The notes under the pieces: model-generated
The model's input: the letters and a program-made list of their open reading frames with translations, nothing else
Databases searched by the model: none
Told to the model about the DNA's origin: nothing
Part shown: piece by piece, positions 53,369-62,324 of the stretch
How the letters are laid out: every line of letters starts with the position of its first letter
How positions within the stretch are numbered: position 1 is the stretch's first letter
DNA from: an uncultured Prevotella sp.
Lineage (GTDB): Bacteria > Bacteroidota > Bacteroidia > Bacteroidales > Bacteroidaceae
Direction of reading: 5' to 3'
DNA: 64,000 nucleotides
Assembly: GCA_934204655.1 (NCBI GenBank)
Contig: CAKPZJ010000006.1
Coordinates: 1-64,000, forward strand
Made by a program: the position numbers and the translations under genes

Positions 53369-54853
53369 TTACTCGCCATGCTGGCACTTGCCGCAATGCT
53401 TCTTGGCGGGCAGCACGATGTCTAAGTTCTCGGTCTTGTAGCCGCGCACGTCGTCCTGGACGATGGCGGGACGGAAATCGCGGGCGCGCAGGGTGAGCTG
53501 CACGTTGCGCAGGGTGAGGCCGTCGACATGGCGCAGGAAGAAGCCCCAGGCAGGCAGCTCGCCGAACATGGTAAACTCGGGGTAGCGGTTCTCGTTCTCG
53601 GGAACCTCATCGAGCTTGACGTAGGCCATGCCTTTGTCGCCGCGGCCAGGAGCGCTGATCTTGATATTCTCCAAGAGAACGTTCTGGACGGCGTGGCCGG
53701 GATAGCCGGTGATGCTCGAGGGGAAGGGGTTGTGGAAGTAGCTCACCGAGGGACCGCGCAGGTCGTACTCGGTGTCAGGACGGCCCAGCGCGAGCTGGAT
53801 GTCCATGTTGCGGAGCACGATGTTACGGATGTAGCCCTGGTCGTTGTTGGCGCGGTTGCCCAACTTAACGAAGATGGCGTTACCCGTATTGGTGGCCTGG
53901 AGGCCGTCGACCACGATATTCTCTATCTTGGAACCATCGACGCTCTCTATGGCGATACACGAGCGGTAGGTATCTACCACCTTGATGTTAGTAATGGTGA
54001 TGTCACGGAAGTTGCCCCACGTGGCGGTACCAAACTTGACGGCCGAGGCCGAGCTGCGTATCTCGCAGCTGTCGATGCGCAGGTTGTGGCTATCGCCCTT
54101 CTTGTGGTAGCTCTTCAGACAGATGCCGTCGTCGGCCGAGTTGATACGGCAGTTGGTGATAGACGAGTTGAAACAGTCGGTCATGTCTATGCCGTCGTTG
54201 TTCCAGTAGGCGCGGTTATAGATATCCAGATGGTGCAGCTTCATGTTGGAGCAGAGGTCGAACGACAGCCCCCAGCAGGCACTGTTGCGCAGGTGCAGGC
54301 CGCTAATCTCTACGCCATCGCACTCAGAGAAGAAAAAGAGCTTAGGACGCATTATCTCGCTTGGGCGGCGCAGACGGGTACTGTAGTTGGGGTCTTTCTT
54401 GACGCCACACTTTACCAGCGAGTCGATGGTGAGCGCCAGCTCCTGGCCCTGCCCGTTGATGACGCCCTCGCCCGTGAGCTTGATATTCTTGGCTCCCTGG
54501 GCCAGAATGAGACCATACTTAGAGTTATCCTTGCGCACCACGTCGCCATCGCCCATCACCTGGAGCTGATAGTAGTCGTCGGGATTGGTACTGCCCAACA
54601 GTACGGCGCCCCGCTCCAACCGGAGCTCTACCCCGCTCTTCATCTGGATGGCACCGGTAAGATACACACCCTTGCTGATAACTAACTGGCCACCACCCTT
54701 CTTAGACAGGCGGTCGATGGCACCCTGGATAGCCGTAGTGTTAAGCGTCTTGCCGTCGGCAACGAGCTTGATAGACGCCGAAGTAATCACCTTCGCGGCA
54801 CTGAGGCTCAGCGAAAGTGTAGCTAATAGCAATGTAAATACAGTCTTCTTCAT
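53369..54853 (-). CDS. GH28-like parallel beta-helix protein, paralogue
   Basis: A 494-residue secreted paralogue of the next gene, colinear with it along most of its length. The start at 54853 gives the signal peptide MKKTVFTLLLATLSLSLSA; an ATG 21 nt upstream lies in the promoter leader. Motif I is YWNNDGID and motif II SADDGICLKS, again with SASAVKFGT and YRSCIAIE in place of the GHG and RIK motifs. The C-terminus ends in a Cys/His-containing KKHCGKCQHGE, absent in the paralogue. It is first in the GH28-GH28-GH3 operon; target probably pectic or another acidic glycan. Confidence 0.82.
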   Translation of the reverse strand: MKKTVFTLLLATLSLSLSAAKVITSASIKLVADGKTLNTTAIQGAIDRLSKKGGGQLVISKGVYLTGAIQMKSGVELRLERGAVLLGSTNPDDYYQLQVMGDGDVVRKDNSKYGLILAQGAKNIKLTGEGVINGQGQELALTIDSLVKCGVKKDPNYSTRLRRPSEIMRPKLFFFSECDGVEISGLHLRNSACWGLSFDLCSNMKLHHLDIYNRAYWNNDGIDMTDCFNSSITNCRINSADDGICLKSYHKKGDSHNLRIDSCEIRSSASAVKFGTATWGNFRDITITNIKVVDTYRSCIAIESVDGSKIENIVVDGLQATNTGNAIFVKLGNRANNDQGYIRNIVLRNMDIQLALGRPDTEYDLRGPSVSYFHNPFPSSITGYPGHAVQNVLLENIKISAPGRGDKGMAYVKLDEVPENENRYPEFTMFGELPAWGFFLRHVDGLTLRNVQLTLRARDFRPAIVQDDVRGYKTENLDIVLPAKKHCGKCQHGE

Positions 54854-54861
54854 GATGGTCA

Positions 54862-54893
54862 CAAAGTTAGCCAATATTTTTATTTTAGGCCAA
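54862..54893 (-). promoter_or_regulatory. Promoter of the GH28-GH28-GH3 operon
   Basis: Minus-strand TTGG (54890-54893), a 20-nt spacer and TAACTTTG (54862-54869). The -7 box is within 8 nt of the chosen ATG at 54853, so the leader is very short. Confidence 0.6.
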
Positions 54894-54962
54894 CGATTGG
54901 GGCACTATTTTCATTGCCAGCCAGCGTTTTATCATTATTTCATGGTTTTTTGTCAGTAAGCG

Positions 54963-54983
54963 AGAGTAAAGGTAAAAGAGTAG
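54963..54983 (-). repeat. Repeat family C, short copy
   Basis: A G/A-rich stretch (GAGTAAAGGTAAAAGAGTAG) that is the reverse complement of the T-rich tracts at 33283 and 62566. Confidence 0.5.
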
Positions 54984-55031
54984 GAAGCCCCGAAAGGCAC
55001 TCCAGGGTAATGGGAGAAGCCTTCCCAGCCG

Positions 55032-55087
55032 CAGAGACCGACCTTTTCAATCCTGGGAGCCACCTTTAGCGTGCTGGGAGCCGTCGC
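55032..55087 (+). repeat. Repeat family A, copy 4 (truncated)
   Basis: AGAGACCGACCTTTTCAATC followed by two CTGGGAGCC modules 21 nt apart. The distal part of the repeat is missing. It is closest to copy 3 at 33151-33235. Confidence 0.75.
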
Positions 55088-55133
55088 CTGCAAGAGGTGC
55101 GCTGACCCCACGCCCACCCTGCTGGCAGGGGCT

Positions 55134-55180
55134 TATACAGCAACAGCCCGGGACGCGGTGTCTCGGGCTGTTGCTGTATA
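55134..55180. terminator. Terminator-like inverted repeat downstream of tatA
   Basis: A 17-bp perfect inverted repeat (55134-55150 with 55164-55180), 23 nt beyond the tatA stop codon on the minus strand. Confidence 0.7.
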
Positions 55181-55202
55181 TGGGGTGTCCAGAAGCGATA
55201 GT

Positions 55203-55406
55203 CTACTGCTTCTCGGTGCCTGCGGTAGTATCTTTCTTGGGCTCGACAGGCTTGTTTATATCCTCCTCGATACCATTGATACCATCCTTAAATCCCTTTA
55301 CACCTTTACCTAATCCCTTCATCAGCTCAGGAATCTTCTTGCCACCAAAGAGCAGCAGGATTACCAGAGCAATAAGCAGGATTTCTTGATATCCAAGTCC
55401 AAACAT
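55203..55406 (-). CDS. tatA: Twin-arginine translocase subunit TatA
   Basis: A 67-residue protein of the TatA/B family that assembles the pore for folded proteins. It has a short periplasmic N-terminus, one membrane helix (about 8-21, [14 protein letters not shown]), the hinge [20 protein letters not shown] amphipathic helix and a charged tail. It follows the fucosidase gene by 22 nt on the same strand. No tatC is seen nearby. Confidence 0.93.
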   Translation of the reverse strand: MFGLGYQEILLIALVILLLFGGKKIPELMKGLGKGVKGFKDGINGIEEDINKPVEPKKDTTAGTEKQ

Positions 55407-55428
55407 AATCTTGATTTGTTTATTGAGT

Positions 55429-56727
55429 TTATTTTAATGTGAGTTCTACGATTGTATCTATGCCCTTGGGTACAGCCGGAAGCTCGAGGGTGACGCCCAA
55501 CTTGTTCTTGGCCACCGCTACAGGCTTCTTGCCGTCGTACATACATGCCTTTACCACCTTGCGGTCGGTAATGGGGAGGAAGAGGCCACGGTCTTTAGCG
55601 TTCATAATGTGGACATAGAGCGTGTTGCCCTTCTGAGTAGTAACGCCCCAGTCGTGGGGAGCCACGATACCACCACGGGTACCGTAGATAGTCTGGCCAT
55701 ACTTGCCCATCCAGTCGCCGATAGCCTTGAGACGCTCGACTGCCTCGACAGGCAGCATGCCGTCGGGACGCGGGCCGATGTTGATGACATAGTTGGCGTT
55801 GTTGCCGGCAGCCTTGATGATGTGCTGGATGATATAGGTGGCGCTCTTGTAATTCTTATCGGTGATGTCGTAGCCCCAAACCTTGTTCATGGTCATCACC
55901 GTCTCTAACGGCAGCTGGCCTATGACTGTTCCCTTAGAGTAGCCGGCCGTGTTCTGTCCGGGCAGGTCTTGCTCGAAGGTCTGCAGATCTTCTCCCGGTT
56001 TGGGTGCCTTATGGTGATTGTTGGCCACCAGGCAGCCAGGCTGCAGGCGGTGGATAAGGCTGTACTGCTCGTCGAGTTTCCAGTCAAAGTTGGGGTTGTT
56101 CTTCTGATCCCAGTAACCGTCAAACCAGATGGCACCGATAGGGCCATAGTTGGTAAGCAGTTCTGTAAGCTGGTGCTTCATAAAAGCCAGGTAGTGGTCG
56201 TAGTCGGCCTGGTTGGTGGGCTTGCCCACACCGGTGCCGCTCCATCCCTGGGGATAGTCGGGGCGCGACCAGTCTACGTGCGAGTAGTAGAGGTTCAGCT
56301 TGATGCCATACTTCTGGCAGGCATCGGCCAGCTCCTTGAGTACATCGCGGTGGAAGGGGGTTCCGTCGACAATGTTATAATTGTTGGCCGTGGTCTTGAA
56401 CATCGAGAAGCCGTCGTGGTGACGGGTGGTAAAGGTGATGTACTTGGCCCCAGCGGCCTTGAACGCCTTAACCCACTCCTCGGCATTGAACTTAGACGGA
56501 TAGAAGCCGTCGGCCAGGTGTGTATATTCCTTGTAATTGATGTTGCGGGTGCTCATAACCCACTCGCCATTGCCGAGCATGGAGTAGAGGCCCCAGTGGA
56601 TATAGATTCCGAACTTGTTATCCTGGAACTCCTTGCGCGCCTTGATAATCTCGGGCGACGGCGTGTACTGAGCCGAGGCGGTAAGGCATACCACCAGCAG
56701 CATAATGAGGGCTGATAATTTCTTCAT
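55429..56727 (-). CDS. Alpha-L-fucosidase, GH29
   Basis: A 432-residue secreted GH29 enzyme (signal peptide about 1-19). The N-terminal part shows [12 protein letters not shown] and RHHDGFSMF, and the nucleophile is D203 in [11 protein letters not shown]. The C-terminal beta-sandwich (about 340-432) is short. GH29 enzymes remove terminal alpha-L-fucose with retention of configuration. It has its own promoter and is followed by tatA. Confidence 0.94.
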   Translation of the reverse strand: MKKLSALIMLLVVCLTASAQYTPSPEIIKARKEFQDNKFGIYIHWGLYSMLGNGEWVMSTRNINYKEYTHLADGFYPSKFNAEEWVKAFKAAGAKYITFTTRHHDGFSMFKTTANNYNIVDGTPFHRDVLKELADACQKYGIKLNLYYSHVDWSRPDYPQGWSGTGVGKPTNQADYDHYLAFMKHQLTELLTNYGPIGAIWFDGYWDQKNNPNFDWKLDEQYSLIHRLQPGCLVANNHHKAPKPGEDLQTFEQDLPGQNTAGYSKGTVIGQLPLETVMTMNKVWGYDITDKNYKSATYIIQHIIKAAGNNANYVINIGPRPDGMLPVEAVERLKAIGDWMGKYGQTIYGTRGGIVAPHDWGVTTQKGNTLYVHIMNAKDRGLFLPITDRKVVKACMYDGKKPVAVAKNKLGVTLELPAVPKGIDTIVELTLK

Positions 56728-56754
56728 GACATTATTTATTCCTATTTAACAGGA

Positions 56755-56785
56755 CAAAGTTAAGACTTTTCACCGACAACGCCAA
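56755..56785 (-). promoter_or_regulatory. Promoter of the fucosidase-tatA unit
   Basis: Minus-strand TTGG (56782-56785), a 19-nt spacer and TAACTTTG (56755-56762). It gives a leader of about 25 nt and separates this unit from the GH3 gene upstream. Confidence 0.65.
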
Positions 56786-56859
56786 GAACTTTGGCTACAA
56801 ATCGCCTGACCGACACGATGATAACATGGGGCGGAGGGGGCGTTGCCGGTGAAAAGGGG

Positions 56860-59190
56860 TTAACGGACGGTGATAACACCGCGGAGAGGCAGGTTATCGG
56901 ACGACCCGCCGACCATAACGTCGAAGTCGCCGGGCTCTACCACGGTCTGCATCTCGCGGTTCACGATGCTCAGGTCCTCGGGGGTAACGGTAAACGACAC
57001 CCGGCGGGTGGCGCCCTTCTTAATGGCTACCCGGGCAAAGTGGCGGAGCTGCAGCATGGGCTGCGAGACCGATGCCACCTGGTCGTGCAGGTACAGCTGG
57101 GCCACCTCTTCACCGTCGCGGTCGCCCACGTTCTGGACATCAAAGGACACGAGATAGTCGCTGCCCTGGGGGGTGACGCTCAGGTTGCTATAGGCGAAAC
57201 GGGTATAACTGAGGCCATAGCCAAAGGGATAGAGGGGGGCTGCTGACATCTCGACATAGTTGTGAGGCTTGGGCGCGCGCTTGTTATAGTACACAGGGAG
57301 CTGGCCTTCGCTCACGGGAACAGAGATGGGCAGACGGCCGGCAGGGTTATAGTCACCAAAGAGCACATCGGCAATGGCCTGGCCACCCTCCTGGCCGGGA
57401 TAGTAGGCCGTGAGGAGGGCGTCGGCATGAGCGGCAGCCCACGACTTGTCTAAGGGACGACCCTCGATGTACACTACCACGAGCGGCTTGCCGGTCTGGC
57501 GCAGGGCCGCGAGCAGTTCCTGCTGTCGGCCAAGCAGGGTGAGCGTGGCGCGGTCATATCCCTCGCCGCTATCCATATCGCTTACCGATGTAATGTCGGC
57601 CTCGGCTGCTCCCGTGGCCTTATAACTGGTTTTAAAGTCGCGTGCGCTCGAACCGCCCACAGCCACCACTACAACATCGGCCCGCTTGGCAGCAGCCACG
57701 GCGGCCGGGATGTCGGTATGGAGGGTGTCGCGGATGGCACAGCCCTTGACGTACTCTACGTGGTCGGCTCCCACCTTGTCGCGGATACCCATCAGGATGG
57801 TCTTGACCTTGCCGTCGGGCTGGGGAGAGGTGTAGTCGCCCAACATGTTGTACACGTTGTCGGCATTGGGGCCCACCACGGCCACGCGGACATCCTTGCG
57901 CAGGGGCAGGGTCCCGGCCTGGTTTTTCAGGAGGGTTACCAACTTGCGGGCGGCATCCAAGGCCACGGCCGCGTTGTCGGCGCTGCCCACCTGAGCGGCG
58001 GCCTTGACATCCACGTAAGGCTTCTCAAACAGGCCCATCTCGAATTTCATTCTCAGGATACGTGCGCAGGCGCTGTCTACCATCGCCTCGCTCACCAGGC
58101 CCCTGTGTACGGCGTCAATGAGTTCGGCATAAGCCTTGCCGCCTAAGTCCTCATCTACGCCAGCCCTCAGCGCCATGGTGCCAGCCTCTTGCCGGCTGGC
58201 CGCCACATGATGGGTTTCCCAGATGCCGTCTATGCTGTACAGGTCGGACACCACGAAGCCCTTAAAGTGCCACTGCCGGCGCAGGATGTCTGTATAGAGA
58301 TAGTCGCTGGCTGTCGAGGGGATGCCGTCGAGCGAGTTGTACGAGGTCATGACCGACAGGGCACCGGCATCTATCACCTTACGGAACGGAGGAAGAAATG
58401 TCTGCAACAGGTCGCGCTGGCCCACGATAGAGGGGTTGCCGTTCTGGCCGCCCTCAGTGGTACCATAGGCGATGAAGTGCTTGAGGGTGGCCAGCGTGCT
58501 GTACGGCTTAGACAGCTGTCCGCCGCCTAAGCCGCGCACCACGGCGGCTCCGATGGCTCCCGTGAGTACGGGGTCTTCGCCATAGCTTTCCTCGACGCGC
58601 GACCAACGGGGGTCGCGCGAGATGTCGAGCACCGGGCCGTAGCTGATGTGGGCTCCCTGCAACCTGACCTCCTTGGCGGTGACGCGGCCCATGGCCTCGG
58701 CTACGTCGGTACACCAGGTGGCGGCCAGGCCCAGGCCCGTGGGAAACACCGTGGTACCTATGGCCATGTGGCCGTGGGGCGCCTCTTCGGCCAAGAACAG
58801 CGGTATGCCCAGGCGAGTATGCTCTATGACGTACTTCTGCAGCGCGTTGCCGGCCTTGGCGGCCAGCGTGGGCGTAAGTCCGTTGGCCAGCGACTTGCGG
58901 GTCCACGGGTCGGCCCGGTAGGTGGCCCACAGCATGCCGATGTGGCCCTCGGTTAAGTCCTTGACAAACTCGGCCGAGGGAACGACCTTGTTTCCTTTTA
59001 TCTCATAGTAGTTCCAGGCGAGCGTACAGCGCAACTGTCCTACTTTCTCTTCTAACGTCATACGTGATAACAGGTCGCCAACGCGCTGCTCGACAGGGAG
59101 CGAGGCGTCGCGATAAGGGAGACGCTTCTGTGCATAAGCGCCCAGGCCGGCCAGGCACACCAGGGCGGCCGAAAGGATGACACGTTTCAT
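56860..59190 (-). CDS. GH3 beta-glycosidase, secreted
   Basis: A 776-residue GH3 enzyme with a type I signal peptide (about 1-21). The start at 59190 is preferred over 59208 because it gives a clean signal peptide. The barrel carries KHFIAYGTTEGGQN and the nucleophile D316 in FVVSDLYSIDG, followed by the second alpha/beta domain and a fibronectin III-like domain (about 680-770). EEAPHG near 135-140 is typical of beta-glucosidase/xylosidase-like GH3 enzymes. It is third in the DUF1573-GH29-GH3 operon, 24 nt after the fucosidase. Confidence 0.93.
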   Translation of the reverse strand: MKRVILSAALVCLAGLGAYAQKRLPYRDASLPVEQRVGDLLSRMTLEEKVGQLRCTLAWNYYEIKGNKVVPSAEFVKDLTEGHIGMLWATYRADPWTRKSLANGLTPTLAAKAGNALQKYVIEHTRLGIPLFLAEEAPHGHMAIGTTVFPTGLGLAATWCTDVAEAMGRVTAKEVRLQGAHISYGPVLDISRDPRWSRVEESYGEDPVLTGAIGAAVVRGLGGGQLSKPYSTLATLKHFIAYGTTEGGQNGNPSIVGQRDLLQTFLPPFRKVIDAGALSVMTSYNSLDGIPSTASDYLYTDILRRQWHFKGFVVSDLYSIDGIWETHHVAASRQEAGTMALRAGVDEDLGGKAYAELIDAVHRGLVSEAMVDSACARILRMKFEMGLFEKPYVDVKAAAQVGSADNAAVALDAARKLVTLLKNQAGTLPLRKDVRVAVVGPNADNVYNMLGDYTSPQPDGKVKTILMGIRDKVGADHVEYVKGCAIRDTLHTDIPAAVAAAKRADVVVVAVGGSSARDFKTSYKATGAAEADITSVSDMDSGEGYDRATLTLLGRQQELLAALRQTGKPLVVVYIEGRPLDKSWAAAHADALLTAYYPGQEGGQAIADVLFGDYNPAGRLPISVPVSEGQLPVYYNKRAPKPHNYVEMSAAPLYPFGYGLSYTRFAYSNLSVTPQGSDYLVSFDVQNVGDRDGEEVAQLYLHDQVASVSQPMLQLRHFARVAIKKGATRRVSFTVTPEDLSIVNREMQTVVEPGDFDVMVGGSSDNLPLRGVITVR

Positions 59191-59214
59191 ATAATGGATA
59201 TTTGCCAATGGTTA

Positions 59215-61035
59215 TTACTTGATGATTATTTGCTTATAGGCTATCTTGTCGCCTGGGGTGACCATGCGGGTGGCCTTAAAGGTAAGGTAGCGACAGCTGA
59301 CGGGGGTGAAGAACACTTCCTGCATGACGGGGTTGTTGCGAATGTTCGAGAACTCGCCGCTTGCCACAAGCTGCTGATGGTCTTTATCGTTGCCAGCATA
59401 GATGGCGTAGTTGGCCACCAGGCCCTGGCGGCTGTCACCCTGCATGGGCAGATAGTAGAAGGAACGTACCTGATGGCTGTCGCCCAAGTCGAAGACCACC
59501 TGGTCCATGCCCTCGGCCGTGGCGGTATAGGGCAGACTGGTCAGCTCTTCTTTCTTCTGCACGCTGGCACCCTTGGCCACGGGCGCCAGATAGGCCCCGA
59601 GGGCATTGATACATACGGGGCCACGCATTTTCTGAAAAGTGATACGCAGCTCGTCGGTCGTGATGGTGTCGAACCGCAGCAGACGCTTGTAGCCCACGGT
59701 GGTAGTCTCCTCGCCCACCGACAGCGGCAGCCACTGCTTGCCCTGTCGATAAGCCACGCTAAACTGCTGTACGCGCTGTCCTAAGGGGATGTACTCCTGG
59801 ATGAGCAGGCGGTTCAGGCGGGTGCCACAGCGCAGCTTAATGGTAAGCTCGGCCTGGTGGGTGCCGTCGCTCACGCTCCAATAGGTGTCGTAGGAACCAT
59901 CGGTAAGGTTGCGGGTGCCAAACTGCTTGCCCCGCACGTTGTTAGCCGTGATGCGGGCGTGCTGCAGCAAGTTGGTGCGAAGCTCGGTGGCTATGCGCTG
60001 GTGGAAAGCTATGACGCGGGCAGAGTCGATGGGATGGATGCGGCCCTCGCGGTCGATGGGGATGTTGAGGAGGAAGGTGCCGTTATGGCCCACACTGCGG
60101 TAGTAGAGGTCGGTAAGCTGGTCGACGGTCTTCACGCGGCTGTCCTCTTTCTCATGGTAGAACCATCCGGGGCGAATAGAGGTGTTGCACTCAGCAGGAA
60201 CCCACGCGTCGCCATCGGCATGGCCCTGCTGCAGCTCCCAGTACTTGTCGTAGCCAGGATAAACGTCCTTACTACGTAGGAACGACCAGTTAGTGGCAAA
60301 GGCGTAGCCCTCCTCGTTGCCCACCCAGCGGCAGCCGGGCCCTCCGTCAGAGAAAATGATAGCCTGCGGCTGATACTGCGACACCATCCGCCAGGCACGG
60401 GGAAAGTCGTAATAGGTGCGGCGGTCTATCTTGCGCTCCTCGCGGGCACCGCCATAATAGCCGTCGCCGCCATTGGCTCCGTCGAACCACACCTCGAAGA
60501 TGTCGCCATACTGGGTGAGCAGTTCCTGGAGCTGGGCGTAGAAGTATTCGCGATAGAGGGGTGTGCCGTAGAAAGCCTGGTGACGGTCCCAGGGCGAGAG
60601 GTAGACACCGAACTTGAGGCCATACTTGTGGCAGGCTGCCGAGAGTTCGCCTACGATGTCGCCCTTGCCGTCCTTGTAAGGGGTGTTGCGCACGCAGTAG
60701 TCAGTGTACTTGGTGGGCCAAAGGCAGAAACCGTCGTGATGCTTGGCCGTAAGGATAATGCCCTTCATGCCGGCGGCCTTGAGGGTGCTGGCCCACTGCT
60801 CGCAGTCGAGCCGGGTGGGATTGAAACTGCTGAGGGGCGCATCGCCATAGCCCCACTCGCGGTCGCCAAAGGTGTTGGGGCCAAAGTGTATAAAGGCGTA
60901 GGTCTCCAGCTGCTGCCAGGCCACCTGGTACTGGGTGGGAAGCGGGGCGATGGGTGCTGGGGCCGCTGTCTGGGCGAGCAGGCCTACCGAGGGCGTGCCC
61001 ACCAGGATGGTGAGTAATAAGTGTTTGATGTTCAT
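59215..61035 (-). CDS. Alpha-L-fucosidase GH29 with C-terminal discoidin-like domain
   Basis: A 606-residue secreted enzyme (signal peptide about 1-22). The catalytic barrel starts with YAFIHFGPNTFGDREWGYG and has the nucleophile D185 in FEVWFDGANGG. The presence of RHQAFYGTPLYREYFYAQL and a C-terminal F5/8-type module (about 355-480) with a further beta-rich end points to the GH29-B type, often specific for alpha-1,3/1,4-fucose. The subtype is inferred. It lies 24 nt after DUF1573 and 24 nt before GH3. Confidence 0.9.
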   Translation of the reverse strand: MNIKHLLLTILVGTPSVGLLAQTAAPAPIAPLPTQYQVAWQQLETYAFIHFGPNTFGDREWGYGDAPLSSFNPTRLDCEQWASTLKAAGMKGIILTAKHHDGFCLWPTKYTDYCVRNTPYKDGKGDIVGELSAACHKYGLKFGVYLSPWDRHQAFYGTPLYREYFYAQLQELLTQYGDIFEVWFDGANGGDGYYGGAREERKIDRRTYYDFPRAWRMVSQYQPQAIIFSDGGPGCRWVGNEEGYAFATNWSFLRSKDVYPGYDKYWELQQGHADGDAWVPAECNTSIRPGWFYHEKEDSRVKTVDQLTDLYYRSVGHNGTFLLNIPIDREGRIHPIDSARVIAFHQRIATELRTNLLQHARITANNVRGKQFGTRNLTDGSYDTYWSVSDGTHQAELTIKLRCGTRLNRLLIQEYIPLGQRVQQFSVAYRQGKQWLPLSVGEETTTVGYKRLLRFDTITTDELRITFQKMRGPVCINALGAYLAPVAKGASVQKKEELTSLPYTATAEGMDQVVFDLGDSHQVRSFYYLPMQGDSRQGLVANYAIYAGNDKDHQQLVASGEFSNIRNNPVMQEVFFTPVSCRYLTFKATRMVTPGDKIAYKQIIIK

Positions 61036-61059
61036 TATAGATGGTTTTGAGTTTACGGT

Positions 61060-61800
61060 CTACCTGGACGGGGCGTACCAGTCTACGCGCATGGGCATCA
61101 CCTCCTTGCCGTTCACCCTGACCTTAATAGTAATAGTACGGGCGCGCGTATGTGTGCGAGGGGCTCGGTACGACACCTTGAACGTGGTGCGCTCGCGGGG
61201 CTTCAGCTTGATGGATGCCGGCATCTTGAGTACGGTGTTATTGGGTACTCGCTCGAAGGTTATCGTCATGGGCTTGTCGGTCTCGTTAGACAGGCGCTGC
61301 TCTATCTGGTACGATTCGCCGGCGCGCAGACCTGGAAAGGCGTAGACCTTGTAGCCCATATACAGGCCGGAGCCAAAGGCGTAGGGATAGTCCTCGGTCA
61401 CAGCGTGGCGATAAGGCACTACGTTGCCCTTAACCCATACCCGGGTGTAGCTGCGCCCTCCATTGAGGTTCAGTACTATCTCCTTGCTAAACTTGCCAGG
61501 CCGCGAGAATGGGTTGTAGGTTACCTTTACCTCGGCCTTCTTACCCGGCAGCACCGGGGTCTTGGTAAACTCGGCCGTAGTGCAGCCACACCAGGAGTTA
61601 ACGTCGCTTATCACCACCGGCAAGGCGCTCGTATTGGTAAAGGTGAACACGTGCGACACCTTGCCGTTCTTCTCCAGAATGGTACCAAAGTCGTGTACTC
61701 GCTTATCGTACTTGAATGTAGTAGCGTAGGTAGGCTCCGTCTGAGCCCAGGTCATGGTTGACCACACCGTGGCCAACACCATTAGCAAAAGTCTCATCAT
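61060..61800 (-). CDS. DUF1573 protein
   Basis: A 246-residue secreted protein (signal peptide about 1-19) with an immunoglobulin-like DUF1573 domain (about 30-125) including VHDFGTILEKNGKVSHVFTFTN-type start and the conserved SWCGCTTAEF segment near residues 68-77. The C-terminal 110 residues look like a second Ig-like domain. DUF1573 proteins are widespread in Bacteroidetes with no fixed role. It is the first gene of the operon with GH29 and GH3. An ATG one codon later is equally possible. Confidence 0.88.
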   Translation of the reverse strand: MMRLLLMVLATVWSTMTWAQTEPTYATTFKYDKRVHDFGTILEKNGKVSHVFTFTNTSALPVVISDVNSWCGCTTAEFTKTPVLPGKKAEVKVTYNPFSRPGKFSKEIVLNLNGGRSYTRVWVKGNVVPYRHAVTEDYPYAFGSGLYMGYKVYAFPGLRAGESYQIEQRLSNETDKPMTITFERVPNNTVLKMPASIKLKPRERTTFKVSYRAPRTHTRARTITIKVRVNGKEVMPMRVDWYAPSR

Positions 61801-61881
61801 TTAGGTTCTATTTTATCGTAGAAATAGGCAAGCCCGCGCCCCCGGCATACCCGAAAGGCCACAGCGCCACCTATTTTATTG

Positions 61882-61913
61882 CAAAAGTACGGTTTTTCAT
61901 TGTCATTGCCAAA
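61882..61913 (-). promoter_or_regulatory. Promoter of the DUF1573-GH29-GH3 operon
   Basis: Minus-strand TTTG (61910-61913), a 20-nt spacer and TACTTTTG (61882-61889) match the consensus. Leader about 77 nt. Confidence 0.8.
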
Positions 61914-61929
61914 CTTTAGCCTCCTTTTA

Positions 61930-62025
61930 ACTACTCAGCCACAATTCCCCGTCCCGCCCCGAGTATCGCGAAGCCAAAAAACAACAAGGGAGGAAAAATG
62001 TAAAGACAATTTTGAAAAGCAAAAA
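61930..62025. other. Gene-free A/T-rich spacer
   Basis: No gene seen. It leads into the family C repeat; short minus-strand frames here are low-complexity Phe/Leu/Ser and are not called. Confidence 0.45.
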
Positions 62026-62110
62026 AGCACTTGGAAAGGTAAAAGAGTAAAAAGGTAAAGAAGTAAAAAGCACTTGGAAAGGTAAAATGGTAAAAGAGTA
62101 AAAAGCAAAA
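62026..62110 (+). repeat. Repeat family C, 43-nt tandem pair
   Basis: AGCACTTGGAAAGGTAAAA starts at 62026 and again at 62069, each followed by runs of GTAAAAGAGTAAAAAG-like words. Confidence 0.7.
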
Positions 62111-62112
62111 AG

Positions 62113-62205
62113 CGCTGCCAGCATGTTGGTGACAAACATCTGCATGCCAATGGCGGTCGCAGGAACCGTGGAGATGCTTGTTTGTATAATGGTCACCATT
62201 AGCAT
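62113..62205. other. Imperfect large inverted repeat
   Basis: GGTGAC near 62128 pairs with GTCACC near 62193, with partial ACAAACA/TGTTTGT pairing inside. No gene is visible. Confidence 0.35.
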
Positions 62206-62216
62206 TGTTCCCCAAT

Positions 62217-62324
62217 GTAACGCCTACGGCTACTTTTGCGCCTGTAGCGCGACAATAGTTTGGTGGTTGTGTACCTGGGGCGTTGCCCCAGGCTTTGTAC
62301 TGCTGCGCTTGCAGCGCGCGTTGG
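62217..62324 (+). repeat. Repeat family B, copy 3
   Basis: The intact form: GCCTACGGCTACTTTTG, stem GCGCCTGTAGCGC, a TTTGGTGGTT spacer, central palindrome CCTGGGGCGTTGCCCCAGG and distal GCGCTTGCAGCGC. It is almost the same as copies at 7048 and 7292, 55 kb away. Confidence 0.8.
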
